64,000 nucleotides of DNA from Thermoleophilia bacterium (GCA_017882545.1 JADGPG010000087.1:1-64000), one strand, 5' to 3'. Positions 48,355 through 58,891 are shown, counted from the first letter of the stretch. Program-made: numbers and translations. The notes: generated by a model not told the origin, from the letters alone.

Positions 48355-49531
48355 CGATACCGAGGGCCGCGCCGGCCTGTTCGACGTCCTTGTCGCCTCG
48401 ACCGGACAGGCAGACGACGACCGGTCCGGCGCCCCCGAGGTCGGTCCCCTCCCGGGCCAGCAACGCCAGCGCGTGCGAACTTTCCAAGGCCGGGATGATG
48501 CCCTCGCACCGGCTCAGGGCGATGAATGCCTCGAGCGCCTCCGTGTCGGTCACCGCCTCGTACCGAACGCGGCCCGTGTCACGCAGATAGCTGTGTTCCG
48601 GACCGACACCGGGATAGTCCAGGCCCGCTGAGATTGAATGGGCTTCAGCGATCTGCCCGTCATCGTCTTGGAGCAGGTAGCTGAGCGATCCGTGCAGCAC
48701 GCCGGGCCGTCCGTGCCCCAGCGACGCCCCGTGGTGACCGGTCGCGATCCCCTCGCCTGCCGCCTCGGCGCCGACCAGGGCGACTTCGTCGTCGCCGAGG
48801 AAGCCGCGAAACATTCCGATCGCGTTGGAGCCGCCGCCCACGCACGCGACAACGGTGGCCGGCAGGCGCTCAGCGATGTCCAGGATTTGCGCACGGGTTT
48901 CACGGCCGATGACGGTCTGCAGTTCGGCCACGATCTCCGGATATGGGGCGGGACCGACCGCGGATCCGATCACATAGTGGGTGTCCCCGACGTTGGTCAC
49001 CCAGTCCCGGATCGCCTCCGAGGTGGCGTGTTTGAGCGTTCCGGTACCCGCATCGACCGGCCGGACCTCGGCGCCGAGCATCTTCATCCGGATCACATTG
49101 AGCCGCTGCCGGTGCATGTCGGTGCGCCCCATGTACACGCAGCACCGCATGCCGAAGAGTGCCGCCGCGGTCGCGGTCGCCACGCCGTGCTGACCGGCAC
49201 CGGTCTCGGCGATGATGCGCTCCTTGCCCATCCGGCGAGCGAGCAGGACCTGGCCGAGGGCGTTGTTGATCTTGTGTGCCCCGGTGTGGCAGAGGTCCTC
49301 CCGCTTGAGATACAGCTCGTCGATTCCGTACCGCGCACCAAGGCGCTCGGCACGGTAGAGGGGCGTCGGGCGACCGACGAACGACGACAGCAGCCCGTCG
49401 AGTTCGGCGACGAAGTCAGCGTCGTCGCGGAACCGCAGATATGCCTCGCCCAGCTCGTCCAGTGCGCTGATCACGGTCTCGGGAACGTATCGCCCCCCGT
49501 ACGGGCCGAATCGTGACGCCAGTTCAGGCAC
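48347..49531 (-). CDS. trpB: Tryptophan synthase beta chain
   Basis: [76 protein letters not shown]. Confidence 0.97.
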   Translation of the reverse strand: MPELASRFGPYGGRYVPETVISALDELGEAYLRFRDDADFVAELDGLLSSFVGRPTPLYRAERLGARYGIDELYLKREDLCHTGAHKINNALGQVLLARRMGKERIIAETGAGQHGVATATAAALFGMRCCVYMGRTDMHRQRLNVIRMKMLGAEVRPVDAGTGTLKHATSEAIRDWVTNVGDTHYVIGSAVGPAPYPEIVAELQTVIGRETRAQILDIAERLPATVVACVGGGSNAIGMFRGFLGDDEVALVGAEAAGEGIATGHHGASLGHGRPGVLHGSLSYLLQDDDGQIAEAHSISAGLDYPGVGPEHSYLRDTGRVRYEAVTDTEALEAFIALSRCEGIIPALESSHALALLAREGTDLGGAGPVVVCLSGRGDKDVEQAGAALGIDV

Positions 49532-50153
49532 TGCGTACCGCCGTCATGAATGCATTCACCTTGTCATGGTCCTTGATGCCGGGCGACGATTCCACGCCGC
49601 TGGAGACGTCCACAAACGTGGGGCGCAGAAGCCGAATCGCCTGCGTAACGTTATCCGGTCGCAACCCGCCGGCGACGCCGAACGCAAACCGCGGCCTGGC
49701 TGCGGCCAGCGCCGCCCAGTCGAGACGGACGCCCGTGCCGCCGTGCCGGCCGGGCACCGCGGCGTCGAACAGCACCAGGTCCGGGTCCTGTGCGGCAGCG
49801 GACGCGATCACCTCGACCCCAGTAAACGGAACCGCGAGAATGACCGGTAGGCCGGTCGCATCCCGAGCGCCGGCGACGTCGGCGATGCCGTGCAGTTGCA
49901 CGTGGGTCAACCCGATCCGACCGGCGATGCGCGCCAGATCGGCCGGCCGGACGTCGACGAAGACGCCGACGCGGGCGACCGCGTCCGGGACTCCGGCCAG
50001 CACCTCGGTCGCCCGCTCCACATCGACGTAGCGGGGACTCTCTGGCGCGAGTATTACCCCCACGCCCCACGCGCCGGCGTTGACACACGCCTCGGCCTGG
50101 CCCGGCGTCGTCAGTCCGCAGAACTTGACGTCCACCACACTACGACCCGGCAT
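49524..50153 (-). CDS. trpF: Phosphoribosylanthranilate isomerase
   Basis: [89 protein letters not shown]. Confidence 0.95.
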   Translation of the reverse strand: MPGRSVVDVKFCGLTTPGQAEACVNAGAWGVGVILAPESPRYVDVERATEVLAGVPDAVARVGVFVDVRPADLARIAGRIGLTHVQLHGIADVAGARDATGLPVILAVPFTGVEVIASAAAQDPDLVLFDAAVPGRHGGTGVRLDWAALAAARPRFAFGVAGGLRPDNVTQAIRLLRPTFVDVSSGVESSPGIKDHDKVNAFMTAVRSA

Positions 50154-51243
50154 CGTCGGCGTCGGGCGGGCTCCAGCGCGGCAGAAAGATCGTCACGGAG
50201 CACCCGCCACCGGGCGCACTGACGATGTCGAACCCGCCGCCGAGCATGGTCGTCCGATCGCGCATCCCGAGCAAGCCGAAGCGGGCAATCGATGATCCGG
50301 GCACCGGCTGTGAGAAGGGCGCCGGATCAAATCCCGATCCGTTGTCGACCACCACGAGCCGCGTGCCGGTCTCGTCCTCGCGGAGCCGCACGTGGATCTC
50401 GGTCGCCTGCCCGTGGCGCTGGGCGTTCGAGAGTGCCTCTTGGAGGATCCGGTAGAAGGTGATCCGCTGGGTCACCGAGACGCCGTCGACGGCGAACTCG
50501 CTCTCGGCGCGGAAGTCGACGTCGATTCCGCTGCGCGACTCGAACGACACGACCACGTCGGTGAGAATGTCGTCCAGACGACGCCCTTGGAACCGGACCG
50601 GGCGCAAATAGCCGATCAGCTCGCGCATCTCGGTCAGCGCGCCGCCGAGCGTTTCGTAGATGCGTTCGACCGCGGACTCCAGGCCCTCCGGCAGCACGAC
50701 CCCGGAAGCGACGACATCGCTGAGCTTGGCCTGCAACAGCTGGATTTCCAGCAGCCCCACCGACAGGTGCTGGGTGGGTCCGTCGTGGATGTCGAGCCCG
50801 ATGCGCCCGACCAGCCGCTCGTCTGACTCGAGCATTCTCGCCAGCGTGCCATCGAGGTCCACCCGCAGTCGCGCGGAGCGGATCGCCTCCGCCGCCCGGG
50901 TCGCGACGAGCCCAAGCGCAAGCGTTTGTGCTGGCGTCGGCGCGGCGCCGTCGAGCGGCACCGCCGTCGCGACCACCGGCAACGGTCCCACCGCCGCAAC
51001 GGTCCACTCCGACGGATGACTCAGGCGTGCCGCCGCATCGGCGTCGGACGCCCACTCGGCACGGACCGGGTCCGCACCGCCCCCCTCGCACACCAACACC
51101 GCCGCGACGCCGATGGCCGATGCGGCGACGCGGCACAACTCGCCAAGTCCCTCAGACGGGGCGGACTCGGCAACGTCGCAGTCGACGATCGACTGGATCC
51201 ACGAGATCGGCACCGTGTTCGGGTGTGAAGGGAATTCAGGCAT
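50140..51243 (-). CDS. Soluble sensor histidine kinase (HisKA_3/NarX-type)
   Basis: RIGLDIHDGPTQHLSVGLLEIQLL H-box; QEALSNAQRHGQATEIHVRL; VVVDNGSGFDP; FGLLGMRDRTTMLGGGFDI. Confidence 0.9.
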   Translation of the reverse strand: MPEFPSHPNTVPISWIQSIVDCDVAESAPSEGLGELCRVAASAIGVAAVLVCEGGGADPVRAEWASDADAAARLSHPSEWTVAAVGPLPVVATAVPLDGAAPTPAQTLALGLVATRAAEAIRSARLRVDLDGTLARMLESDERLVGRIGLDIHDGPTQHLSVGLLEIQLLQAKLSDVVASGVVLPEGLESAVERIYETLGGALTEMRELIGYLRPVRFQGRRLDDILTDVVVSFESRSGIDVDFRAESEFAVDGVSVTQRITFYRILQEALSNAQRHGQATEIHVRLREDETGTRLVVVDNGSGFDPAPFSQPVPGSSIARFGLLGMRDRTTMLGGGFDIVSAPGGGCSVTIFLPRWSPPDADDAGS

Positions 51244-51407
51244 ACGGTCGAATAGTACCGGCGGTTGGTCGTGATGCGATCACGCGTCGTCCGGTGAGCT
51301 TCGTACGGACAAATCCTTGACCCCCGTATAGCAGCGAATCACCGCTGACGCGCGTAGCGTTATTGCAAACGATGAACCTCTTGCGCTCGCCCGCCCCAAA
51401 GGTCCAA

Positions 51408-51827
51408 ATGACGGCCAATGCACCTATTCGCGTGATGATTGTCGACGATAATCCGCGCTTCCGTGAGTTACTGCGGTCGCTGCTGGAACGCGACGACCAG
51501 ATCGCCGTCGTGGCCGAAGCCGAGAACGGCGACGCGATCGTCGAGGTCACCGAGCTCACCACCCCCGATGTCGTGCTGATGGACCTATCCATGCCCGGTG
51601 TGGACGGGCTCGAAGCCACGCTCCAGCTCAAGAATCGCTTCCCGGGGATCGAGGTCGTGATGCTCTCGGCGACCGACGACGACCACGCCATCGGCGCGAT
51701 GCTCGCCGGCGGCGCCTCACGATTCCTGCACAAGTCCACGCCGGCCGCAGAAATCGTCCGGGCGCTCAAGCAGGGGACGCGCGCCGGGCTTCCGGACTCC
51801 GCCCAGGCGCCGTCCGAGACCGACTAA
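51408..51827 (+). CDS. Receiver-domain-only response regulator
   Basis: IRVMIVDDNPRFRELLRSLLERD...PDVVLMDLSMPGVDGLEAT...VMLSATDDDHAIGAMLAGGASRFLHKSTPAAEIVRAL, no HTH output domain; start could be 51372. Confidence 0.88.
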   Translation: MTANAPIRVMIVDDNPRFRELLRSLLERDDQIAVVAEAENGDAIVEVTELTTPDVVLMDLSMPGVDGLEATLQLKNRFPGIEVVMLSATDDDHAIGAMLAGGASRFLHKSTPAAEIVRALKQGTRAGLPDSAQAPSETD

Positions 51828-52190
51828 GGCACGCCAGCTCCCATCCCGCGCGGGTGTGTGAGATTTCTGCGCGGTGATGGCTATCCGATTGTCTAGGTCG
51901 TAGAATCGGACTGTCCGGCGGCCCCGCGGGAATGCGTTCGGATGGCGCCGCCGATTGGCCCCGACTGGCGCCCCCCCGCATTCCCGATGAGCAGGAAGGT
52001 GGATGATCGTGGATCACCGCGCGGCGTCATCGCCGAGCGCCGTCTACGTCGCCGCCACGCCCGGATCCGCCGAGCCCGGACGTCGCCCGGGCGGGCCGCC
52101 GCGGTCCGATCTTCGACCCGGCAGTGTCCGGTGCGGCCTCGCGCGCCCCCAAAGGTCAAGACCGGTGCCGATCCTCCCGATAGCACCCGC

Positions 52191-52862
52191 ATGAGTACGA
52201 CTGCGCCGGACCCCAGCACTCCGCTCGGCAAGCCGCCGATGCGTGTCGCAATTGCCGACGATCATCGCCTGATGCTCGACGGCATCAAGCGCGCACTCGA
52301 GACGGCGCCGGACATCGAGGTCGTGGGAGAGGCGATGACCGGTCAGGACCTGATCGAACTCGTGCCGCGCGTACGGCCCGATGTCGTGATCCTCGACATG
52401 CGCATGCCCAAGGGCGACGGTCTTGCCACCCTGCAGGAACTGCAGAAGACACACCCGGAGCTCAAAGTCATCATGCTGTCGATGTTCGACGACGCCGAGA
52501 ACATCGAGAAGGCGCTCGACTACGGTGCCTCGGGATACGTGGTCAAGTCGATCAACCCGCTCGATCTGCCCTCGACCATTCGTGGCGTGTTCGAAGGAAC
52601 GGTGTATCACCCCCGCGGATCGTCCAGTGGCAACGGCACATCCGACGCGACCCCGCGGCCGCCCAACGGCGGATTGACGAACCGCGAGCTGGCGATTCTC
52701 AAACTGGTCGCCGAGGGGCTCTCGAACCTCGACATCGCGGGCCAATTGTTCGTGACCGAGCAGACCGTCAAGTTCCACCTGTCGAACATCTACCGCAAGC
52801 TCGGGGTCGGGAATCGGACCGAGGCAACCCGGTACGCCTACAAGAACGGCCTCATCGACTGA
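52191..52862 (+). CDS. NarL/FixJ-family response regulator with LuxR HTH
   Basis: RVAIADDHRLMLDGIKRALE...VILDMRMPKGDGLATL; GLTNRELAILKLVAEGLSNLDIAGQLFVTEQTVKFHLSNIYRKLGVGNRTEATRYA. Confidence 0.93.
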   Translation: MSTTAPDPSTPLGKPPMRVAIADDHRLMLDGIKRALETAPDIEVVGEAMTGQDLIELVPRVRPDVVILDMRMPKGDGLATLQELQKTHPELKVIMLSMFDDAENIEKALDYGASGYVVKSINPLDLPSTIRGVFEGTVYHPRGSSSGNGTSDATPRPPNGGLTNRELAILKLVAEGLSNLDIAGQLFVTEQTVKFHLSNIYRKLGVGNRTEATRYAYKNGLID

Positions 52863-52951
52863 TCGGCCGTACCGCGGTCGGCGAGTAGCACCCCGGTGGC
52901 ACCGCGTTGCCACCGGACGGGGGGTCCGGCGAGTCTCTAGGATTCGCCTCG

Positions 52952-53476
52952 ATGAGCCACTCCGCCGAAGGCCCTCCCGGCCCCGACATCATGTGGGCCC
53001 CGTGGCGGATGGCATACGTGGGCGCCGAACACGACAAACAGCACGACGGACCGGCATGCGTCTTCTGCCGTCTCCCGCTGCTCGGGGACGACGCCCGCAG
53101 CTACATCCTGTATCAGGGCGAGCGGTGTTTTGTGGTGCTCAACCGCTATCCGTACAACAACGGGCACCTGATGGTCATCCCCTACGCCCATGTCGACTCG
53201 CTGCTGGACGTTGACGACCCGACCACCACCGAAATGCTCCTGCTGGTGCGCCGCAGCCAGCGGGTGCTGATCGACGCCATGGGCCCGCAGGGTTTCAACA
53301 TCGGGGTCAACCAAGGGCGCGCCGCAGGTGCCGGCATCGCGGACCACATCCACATGCACGTTGTTCCCCGTTGGGCGGGCGATACGAACTTCATGCCCGC
53401 ACTCGGCAACGTGCGCGTCATGCCCCAGCATCTCGACGACACCTACGCCGCCCTACGTGGAGGGTTCTCCCAATGA
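52952..53476 (+). CDS. HIT family protein (AP4A phosphorylase/hydrolase-like)
   Basis: MWAPWRMAYV; CVFCRLP; NRYPYNNGHLMVIPYAH; AAGAGIADHIHMHVVPRWAGDTNF. Confidence 0.94.
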   Translation: MSHSAEGPPGPDIMWAPWRMAYVGAEHDKQHDGPACVFCRLPLLGDDARSYILYQGERCFVVLNRYPYNNGHLMVIPYAHVDSLLDVDDPTTTEMLLLVRRSQRVLIDAMGPQGFNIGVNQGRAAGAGIADHIHMHVVPRWAGDTNFMPALGNVRVMPQHLDDTYAALRGGFSQ

Positions 53477-54843
53477 CGCTCGATCCCGGAGTCTTCAAGG
53501 CCTACGACGTCCGCGGGCTGTACCCGTCGGAAATCGATGAGGAAGGCGCGCGCGATCTGGGCCGTGGATTCGTCGAAGTCGTCCGTGCCGCCACCCCGGG
53601 CGTCGCCGCGCCGCGGATCGCCATCGGACATGACGTCCGCCTGAGCTCCCCCAGCATCGCGGCGGCGGTGACCGAGGGCGCCGTGGAGGCCGGCGCCCAC
53701 GTCACGGAACTCGGGCTGACCGCGACGGAGATGGTGTACTTCGCCGTCGCCGACGGGGGCTTTGACGCCGGCGCGCAGATCACCGCCAGCCATAACCCGC
53801 CGCAATACACCGGCGCCAAGCTCGTGCTGGCCGGAGCCCTGCCACTGTCCGGAGACACCGGGATCTCGGAAATCGGCCGGCTCGTCGCGGCCGGCGAGAC
53901 GGTGCGCCGCCCCGGCGGGACGCGGGATCGCGACCACGGGCTGCTCGACCGCTTCGTCGACGCGGCGATGACCTTCATCGACCCGGCCAAGGTCCGCCGC
54001 CTGCGCGTGGTCCTCGATGGCGCGAACGGCATGGCCGGGCTGTTCTTGATCCCGGTGCTCGCACGCTTGAACCTCGACGCCGTCGAGTGCTTTCTCGATC
54101 CCGACGGTCGCTTCCCCAACCACGAGCCGAACCCGCTGCTTCCCGAGAACCGCGAGTTCATCGAGGGCAAGGTCCTGGCGGAAGGCGCCGACCTCGGGAT
54201 CGCTTGGGACGGGGACGCAGATCGGTGCTTCTTCATCGACGACCGCGGCGAGTTCGTGCCGGGAGACTTCCTCACCGCAATGCTCGCCTCGCACCTCCTC
54301 CGCCGCAGCGGCCCCGCCGACGTTATCTACGATCTGCGGGCGTCGTGGGCGGTACCGGAGGCGATCATCGCCGCCGGCGGCCGGCCGCACGAGAACCGGG
54401 TCGGACACGCGTTCATCAAGCGCCGGATGCGCGAACTGGATGCCCTGTTCGCTGGAGAGGTATCCGGCCACTACTACTTCCGGGAATTCTCCTACGCCGA
54501 CACCGGCCTGATCCCCGCCCTGCTCGTGCTCGAGATGCTGTCCCAGGCCGACACGCCGCTGTCGGAGGTGATCGACGCCTATCGCAGCCGATTCCACATC
54601 TCGGGCGAAATTAACTCGACCGTGTCGGACCCAGCGGCCGTCTTGGCCGAGCTGCGGACGCGGTACGCGGACGGGCGCCAAGCGGACCTGGACGGCCTGT
54701 CGGTGGCCTACGACGACTGGCACTTCAACGTGCGCTCGTCGAACACCGAGCCCCTGGTGCGCCTCAACCTCGAATCACTCGTCTCCGAGGCGGACATGGA
54801 AGCGCGACGCGACGACGTGCTGGCGATCATTCGTGGCCACTGA
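53473..54843 (+). CDS. manB: Phosphomannomutase/phosphoglucomutase
   Basis: FKAYDVRGLYPSEIDEE; GAQITASHNPPQYTGAKLV; AWDGDADRCFFID; GEVSGHYYFREF; RSSNTEPLVRLNLES. Confidence 0.94.
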   Translation: MTLDPGVFKAYDVRGLYPSEIDEEGARDLGRGFVEVVRAATPGVAAPRIAIGHDVRLSSPSIAAAVTEGAVEAGAHVTELGLTATEMVYFAVADGGFDAGAQITASHNPPQYTGAKLVLAGALPLSGDTGISEIGRLVAAGETVRRPGGTRDRDHGLLDRFVDAAMTFIDPAKVRRLRVVLDGANGMAGLFLIPVLARLNLDAVECFLDPDGRFPNHEPNPLLPENREFIEGKVLAEGADLGIAWDGDADRCFFIDDRGEFVPGDFLTAMLASHLLRRSGPADVIYDLRASWAVPEAIIAAGGRPHENRVGHAFIKRRMRELDALFAGEVSGHYYFREFSYADTGLIPALLVLEMLSQADTPLSEVIDAYRSRFHISGEINSTVSDPAAVLAELRTRYADGRQADLDGLSVAYDDWHFNVRSSNTEPLVRLNLESLVSEADMEARRDDVLAIIRGH

Positions 54844-55486
54844 CGACGCCGGCCCGGGTGCAGCCGGAAGCCCGGCACACGCCGGGATCGTCGTCACGAA
54901 CCTGGCGGTGCGCTACCAGGGGACCCCCGAACCCGCGATCGGGGACGTCAGCCTGGATGTAACACCCGGCCACGGGGTCTGCATTACGGGTGGCGAGGGG
55001 TCGGGGAAGACGACCCTTGTCAGGGCCCTCGTCGGCCTCGTCGCCCCCATCCGGGGGATAGTCCGGGTCGCCGGCGCGAACCCGCTCGCTGCCGACGTCC
55101 GCCGTGGCATCGGGTACGGGCCGGAGCGCATGCCCTTCCCGCGGGGCCTTCGGGTCATCGATGCGGTCCGGCTGGTAGCGGCGGTCCGCGGCACGGACGA
55201 GTCGCCGGGTGCGGCGCTGGAGCGGGCGGGCCTGCGGCCCGACGACCGGCGCCTGATCACGCGTCTGGAGCTCGGCGACGTGCGCCGCGCCAGCCTGGCC
55301 TGCGCGTCGGTCGGCAATCCGGACGTTCTGGTTCTCGACGACCCGTGGGAATACCCGGAGACGGTCGAGGTCATTCGCACCGCCCTCGGCGCCGGACGGG
55401 TGGTCGTCGTGGCCACGCCGGATCCCGGCGGCTTCCCCGACATCCTCGGCGCCCGCCTGGACCTCACCGTCGAGGTCGCCGAATGA
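54833..55486 (+). CDS. ABC-type ATP-binding protein with degenerate signature/Walker B
   Basis: Walker A ITGGEGSGKTTLVRALVGL; no LSGGQ (LELGDVRRASLACASV); Walker B VLVLDDPWEYP. Confidence 0.75.
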   Translation: MATDDAGPGAAGSPAHAGIVVTNLAVRYQGTPEPAIGDVSLDVTPGHGVCITGGEGSGKTTLVRALVGLVAPIRGIVRVAGANPLAADVRRGIGYGPERMPFPRGLRVIDAVRLVAAVRGTDESPGAALERAGLRPDDRRLITRLELGDVRRASLACASVGNPDVLVLDDPWEYPETVEVIRTALGAGRVVVVATPDPGGFPDILGARLDLTVEVAE

Positions 55487-56304
55487 GCACCGCGGCCGCC
55501 GCCACGATGTTTGGCGTGGATCTGAAGATCCTGGCCCGCCGCCTATGGATCCAGCTCGCAGTCGTTGTCGGGATCGGGTGGATTACGATCGCAACACTGG
55601 TGGCCGCGGGCGAGTCGGGACGGACCCGCATCGACACCCTCGAGACCAACGGCGCGTCGCTGCTGCTCATCGGGGGCCTCCTGGTCGCGGTCGGCCTCGG
55701 CGGTGGGGCATTCTCCCGCGATGCATCCTCGGGCTTCCTGGGCCTGCTGGTCGGATCCGGGGCGACTCCGAGCCGGGTCGGCCTGGTACGCCTGCTGGCG
55801 CGCCTGGCGGCGATGGTCGGCGTCCTGGCGATCTGGGCCGCCGCCATGCAGGCCGGGAGCCTCGCGCTCGGCCACGGCGTCGACGGTCCGCTGGCGGTCC
55901 ATGCCGGGGCCTGGGTCATCAACTGCGCGCTGGTGCTGTGCGCCAGCGCTGCGCTGGCGTCGGTCATCGGGCCGGTGGCGGCCGGTGTGTTCGGGCTGAT
56001 GGTGTTCGTGTGTGCCCAGGCGGTCGTCAACCTGAAGGCCGACCTCGACCAGGGTGCGATATCGCGCAGTTCCCGGTCATTCATCGATTCGCTGTACAGC
56101 ATCTTCCCGCGGGCAATCGTCTCGCCCATGCTCGAGAGCCTGCAGCGGCGCGGCGTCGCCGGGCCCGCGGCCCCGGACATCAACATCAACGGGCTCACAG
56201 TGATCGTTCCGGCCGCGCACACCGTCGACATCTTGTGGACCGTGCTGTGGATCGTGATCTTCGCCGCGCTCGCGACCTACGGCGTACGACGGCGCCAGCT
56301 GTAG
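55483..56304 (+). CDS. ABC-2-like membrane permease subunit
   Basis: Six hydrophobic segments; ATGA overlap with the ATPase gene. Confidence 0.7.
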   Translation: MSTAAAATMFGVDLKILARRLWIQLAVVVGIGWITIATLVAAGESGRTRIDTLETNGASLLLIGGLLVAVGLGGGAFSRDASSGFLGLLVGSGATPSRVGLVRLLARLAAMVGVLAIWAAAMQAGSLALGHGVDGPLAVHAGAWVINCALVLCASAALASVIGPVAAGVFGLMVFVCAQAVVNLKADLDQGAISRSSRSFIDSLYSIFPRAIVSPMLESLQRRGVAGPAAPDININGLTVIVPAAHTVDILWTVLWIVIFAALATYGVRRRQL

Positions 56305-56353
56305 CCATGTTGCCGGGGGTGTCCGTCGCTCCCCCGGCACGCGGGCAGAATCC

Positions 56354-57436
56354 CTAGCTGGGCACCGACGGGCTGAGACGCGCGTAGAGCGTGTCGCGCT
56401 CGACAGGCACCTTGCCGCCGTTGCGGATGAGCTCGCTCATCCGGTCCTGCGAGAGCCCGAGCGGCGTCTGCACCGTGGTGGCGTGGGCGATCCGCTCTTC
56501 GATCAGCGTCCCCGACAGATCGTCGAGCCCGTAGCTGAGCGCGTCGGTTGTGATGTCCTCGCCGAGCATGACCCAATGCCCCTTGACGTGGGCGAAGTTG
56601 TCCAGAAACAGACGTGCGGTTGCGATCGTCCGCAGCTTTTCTTCCCGATTCGGACCGGGCAGGTAGGCGAAGTCGGTGTTCCCCGGCAGGAATGGCAGTG
56701 GGATGAACGCCTGGAACCCGCCGGTGTCGTCCTGCAGTTCGCGCAGGCTGCGCATGTGGTCGACCTGCTCCTCGGGCGTCTCGAAGTGCCCGAACAAGAG
56801 GGTCGCGTTGGTCCGCAGTCCCTGCGCGTGTGCTTCGCGGTGCACATCGAGCCACGTCTCGGCGGGGACCTTGCGATCGGCGATGATGTCACGGACACGC
56901 TTGGAGAACACCTCAGCGCCACCGCCGGGCATGGTGTCGTGCCCGGCGGCCCGCGTCCGCTCGAGCGCCTGCGCGTGGGAGACCTTCGAGATTCGCGCGA
57001 TGAAGTCGATCTCCACCGCGGTGAGCGCCGTCAGCGCCACGTGGGGATACTCGGCCTTCAACTCGGAGAACAACTCCTCGTAGTACGGGAGGTCGTACTC
57101 CTTGGTCATGCCGCCGACGATGTGCAGCTCGGTGATGCCGTGGCCGACCAGTTGTCCCGCGCGCTCGACGAGCTGGTCGACGCTGTATGCGTATGCCCGC
57201 TCGTCTTTTTCGGTCCACACCGCGAACGCGCAGAATCCGCAGCCGACCACGCAGATGTTGGTCGGGTTGAGATGCGCGTTGACGTTGTAGGTGATCTCAT
57301 CGCCGTAGCGCCGCCGCACCACCTCGTCCGCCGCCGCGCCGAGGTCCTCAAGCGGAGCGGTGTCGTACAGGAGCAGGGCCTCTTCGGGGGTGATCCGTTC
57401 CCCGTCTGCGGCCCGCGCAAGGATCTGATCAGTCAT
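56354..57436 (-). CDS. mqnE: Radical SAM aminofutalosine synthase-like protein
   Basis: NPTNICVVGCGFCAFAV CxxxCxxC-type cluster motif; HIVGGMTKEYDLPYYEELF; LTALTAVEIDFIARIS; MPGGGAEVFSKRVRDII. Confidence 0.85.
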   Translation of the reverse strand: MTDQILARAADGERITPEEALLLYDTAPLEDLGAAADEVVRRRYGDEITYNVNAHLNPTNICVVGCGFCAFAVWTEKDERAYAYSVDQLVERAGQLVGHGITELHIVGGMTKEYDLPYYEELFSELKAEYPHVALTALTAVEIDFIARISKVSHAQALERTRAAGHDTMPGGGAEVFSKRVRDIIADRKVPAETWLDVHREAHAQGLRTNATLLFGHFETPEEQVDHMRSLRELQDDTGGFQAFIPLPFLPGNTDFAYLPGPNREEKLRTIATARLFLDNFAHVKGHWVMLGEDITTDALSYGLDDLSGTLIEERIAHATTVQTPLGLSQDRMSELIRNGGKVPVERDTLYARLSPSVPS

Positions 57437-57502
57437 GGACACAAGGCTATCAATGCGACAGGCGTCGGGCGGAACGGATCGGCATCCCGGTACGATCGGC
57501 GC

Positions 57503-58075
57503 ATGTCTTTGGCGGCACTCAAGGAATGGGCCGTGACCTGCGAGGCGCTCGCGGCCGGCGAGCAGGTCGTGATCCTGCGCAAGGGCGGCATCGGCGAGAA
57601 GCGCTTCGAGCTCCCCCACCCCGCGTTCTTCCTGTTCCCCACCTATGCCCACCAGCGGCCCGACCTCGTCCAACCGGATGCCGCGGCGCGGTATGCCGAC
57701 GCACTCGGACGTCGCCACGACCCCGACCACCTGCCGCTCACGCTGTGGTGCGAGATCCACGACTCCTTCCCGATCCGTGATCCCGAGGCGCTCAATGCGA
57801 TCGGGGACCTGCAGATCCTGACCGGCGACTACGCCCACGAGCGCCTGCGCTGGCGGCGCACCCAGCCGCTCTGGGCGGTCGTCCTGCGCGCGTGGCGGGT
57901 CGCCGACCCGCCGGTCCTGGACGTCACCCCAGCGCATGGCGGCTGCGTGAGCTGGGTGGACCTGCCGGCGTCGATCACCCTCGGACGGCGCGAGGCAGCA
58001 CTCGACGATGCCAAGTTCGCGGCCGCCGCCGCCCGGGTGGCCGCTGCGCTCACGCCGTTCGTCGCGTCGGCATGA
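57503..58075 (+). CDS. DUF1802 family protein
   Basis: ALKEWAVTCEALAAGEQVVILRKGGIGEKRFELPHPAFFLFPTYAHQRPDLVQP...W. Confidence 0.85.
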   Translation: MSLAALKEWAVTCEALAAGEQVVILRKGGIGEKRFELPHPAFFLFPTYAHQRPDLVQPDAAARYADALGRRHDPDHLPLTLWCEIHDSFPIRDPEALNAIGDLQILTGDYAHERLRWRRTQPLWAVVLRAWRVADPPVLDVTPAHGGCVSWVDLPASITLGRREAALDDAKFAAAAARVAAALTPFVASA

Positions 58076-58112
58076 CCGGGACCCCCCGCATTCAGCTGGT
58101 ACGGTTGGCCGC

Positions 58113-58439
58113 ATGAGCCACGTCGCATCGTTCGACTCCGTCGTCGCCGAACTTCCCGGCGACTGGTCGTCCTTCGAGGCCTTCGTGGCGCTCGACGACT
58201 CGGCACGCCTGAACGAGGCCCGCGTCGCGCTCGCGCGTGCGAACGCCCGCCCCCTGTACGGACCGGGCAATCACGACTTCTCGATCACGATCGCCAACAC
58301 CCAGGGCCGCGGCGCCCGCGTGGGCGTCGTGCGCTCGGCGCTGCAGCTGCTCGACGACCTGGCGATCACCGGACGCACCTGGTCCGGCGCGGTAGCCGAG
58401 CAGACGCGGCCGGCGCCGGCGCACCGCTACGGCCCCTAG
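58113..58439 (+). CDS. Conserved-looking hypothetical protein
   Basis: Tight packing between neighbours, MSHVASFDSVVAELPGDWSSFEAFVALDDSARLNEARVALARANAR. Confidence 0.65.
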   Translation: MSHVASFDSVVAELPGDWSSFEAFVALDDSARLNEARVALARANARPLYGPGNHDFSITIANTQGRGARVGVVRSALQLLDDLAITGRTWSGAVAEQTRPAPAHRYGP

Positions 58440-58444
58440 CCGCG

Positions 58445-58891
58445 ATGTACCGCAGCGATGATGACATCGCGCTGCTGACCGAGCTCGCGGGGATCCTCGA
58501 CCAAACGGTCGCCGCCGCGGGCATGTCTGCGGGCAGCTACCTGCTGCTGCGTGAACTGGTCCGCACCGACGACAACGCGGCGGTCGCGATCACCGACCTC
58601 GCGGCGCGCCTGGGCGCCGACGGCGACGAGATCGCCGAGCTGACCGGCCGCCTCGTCCAGGATCAGCTCGCGGTGGTCCGGCCGAACGGCGTGGCGGCGA
58701 CCGTCCTCGGCCGTGCCCGCGTCGCGACGCTCGAGGACGACGCCAACACCGCGATTCGCGCCTACGTCATGGAGCGCCCGCATACCGCCACGATTTACGG
58801 CCTGGTCGCCTCGATGCAGGCCGGGCGCTTTACGATCGAGGACCTGCTCGCATTCATCGCCGAAGGGCCGACCGACGACGAGCACGGATGA
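58445..58891 (+). CDS. Putative winged-helix (MarR-like) protein
   Basis: SYLLLRELVRTDDNAAVAITDLAARLGADGDEIAELTGRLVQDQLAVVRPNG. Confidence 0.6.
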   Translation: MYRSDDDIALLTELAGILDQTVAAAGMSAGSYLLLRELVRTDDNAAVAITDLAARLGADGDEIAELTGRLVQDQLAVVRPNGVAATVLGRARVATLEDDANTAIRAYVMERPHTATIYGLVASMQAGRFTIEDLLAFIAEGPTDDEHG

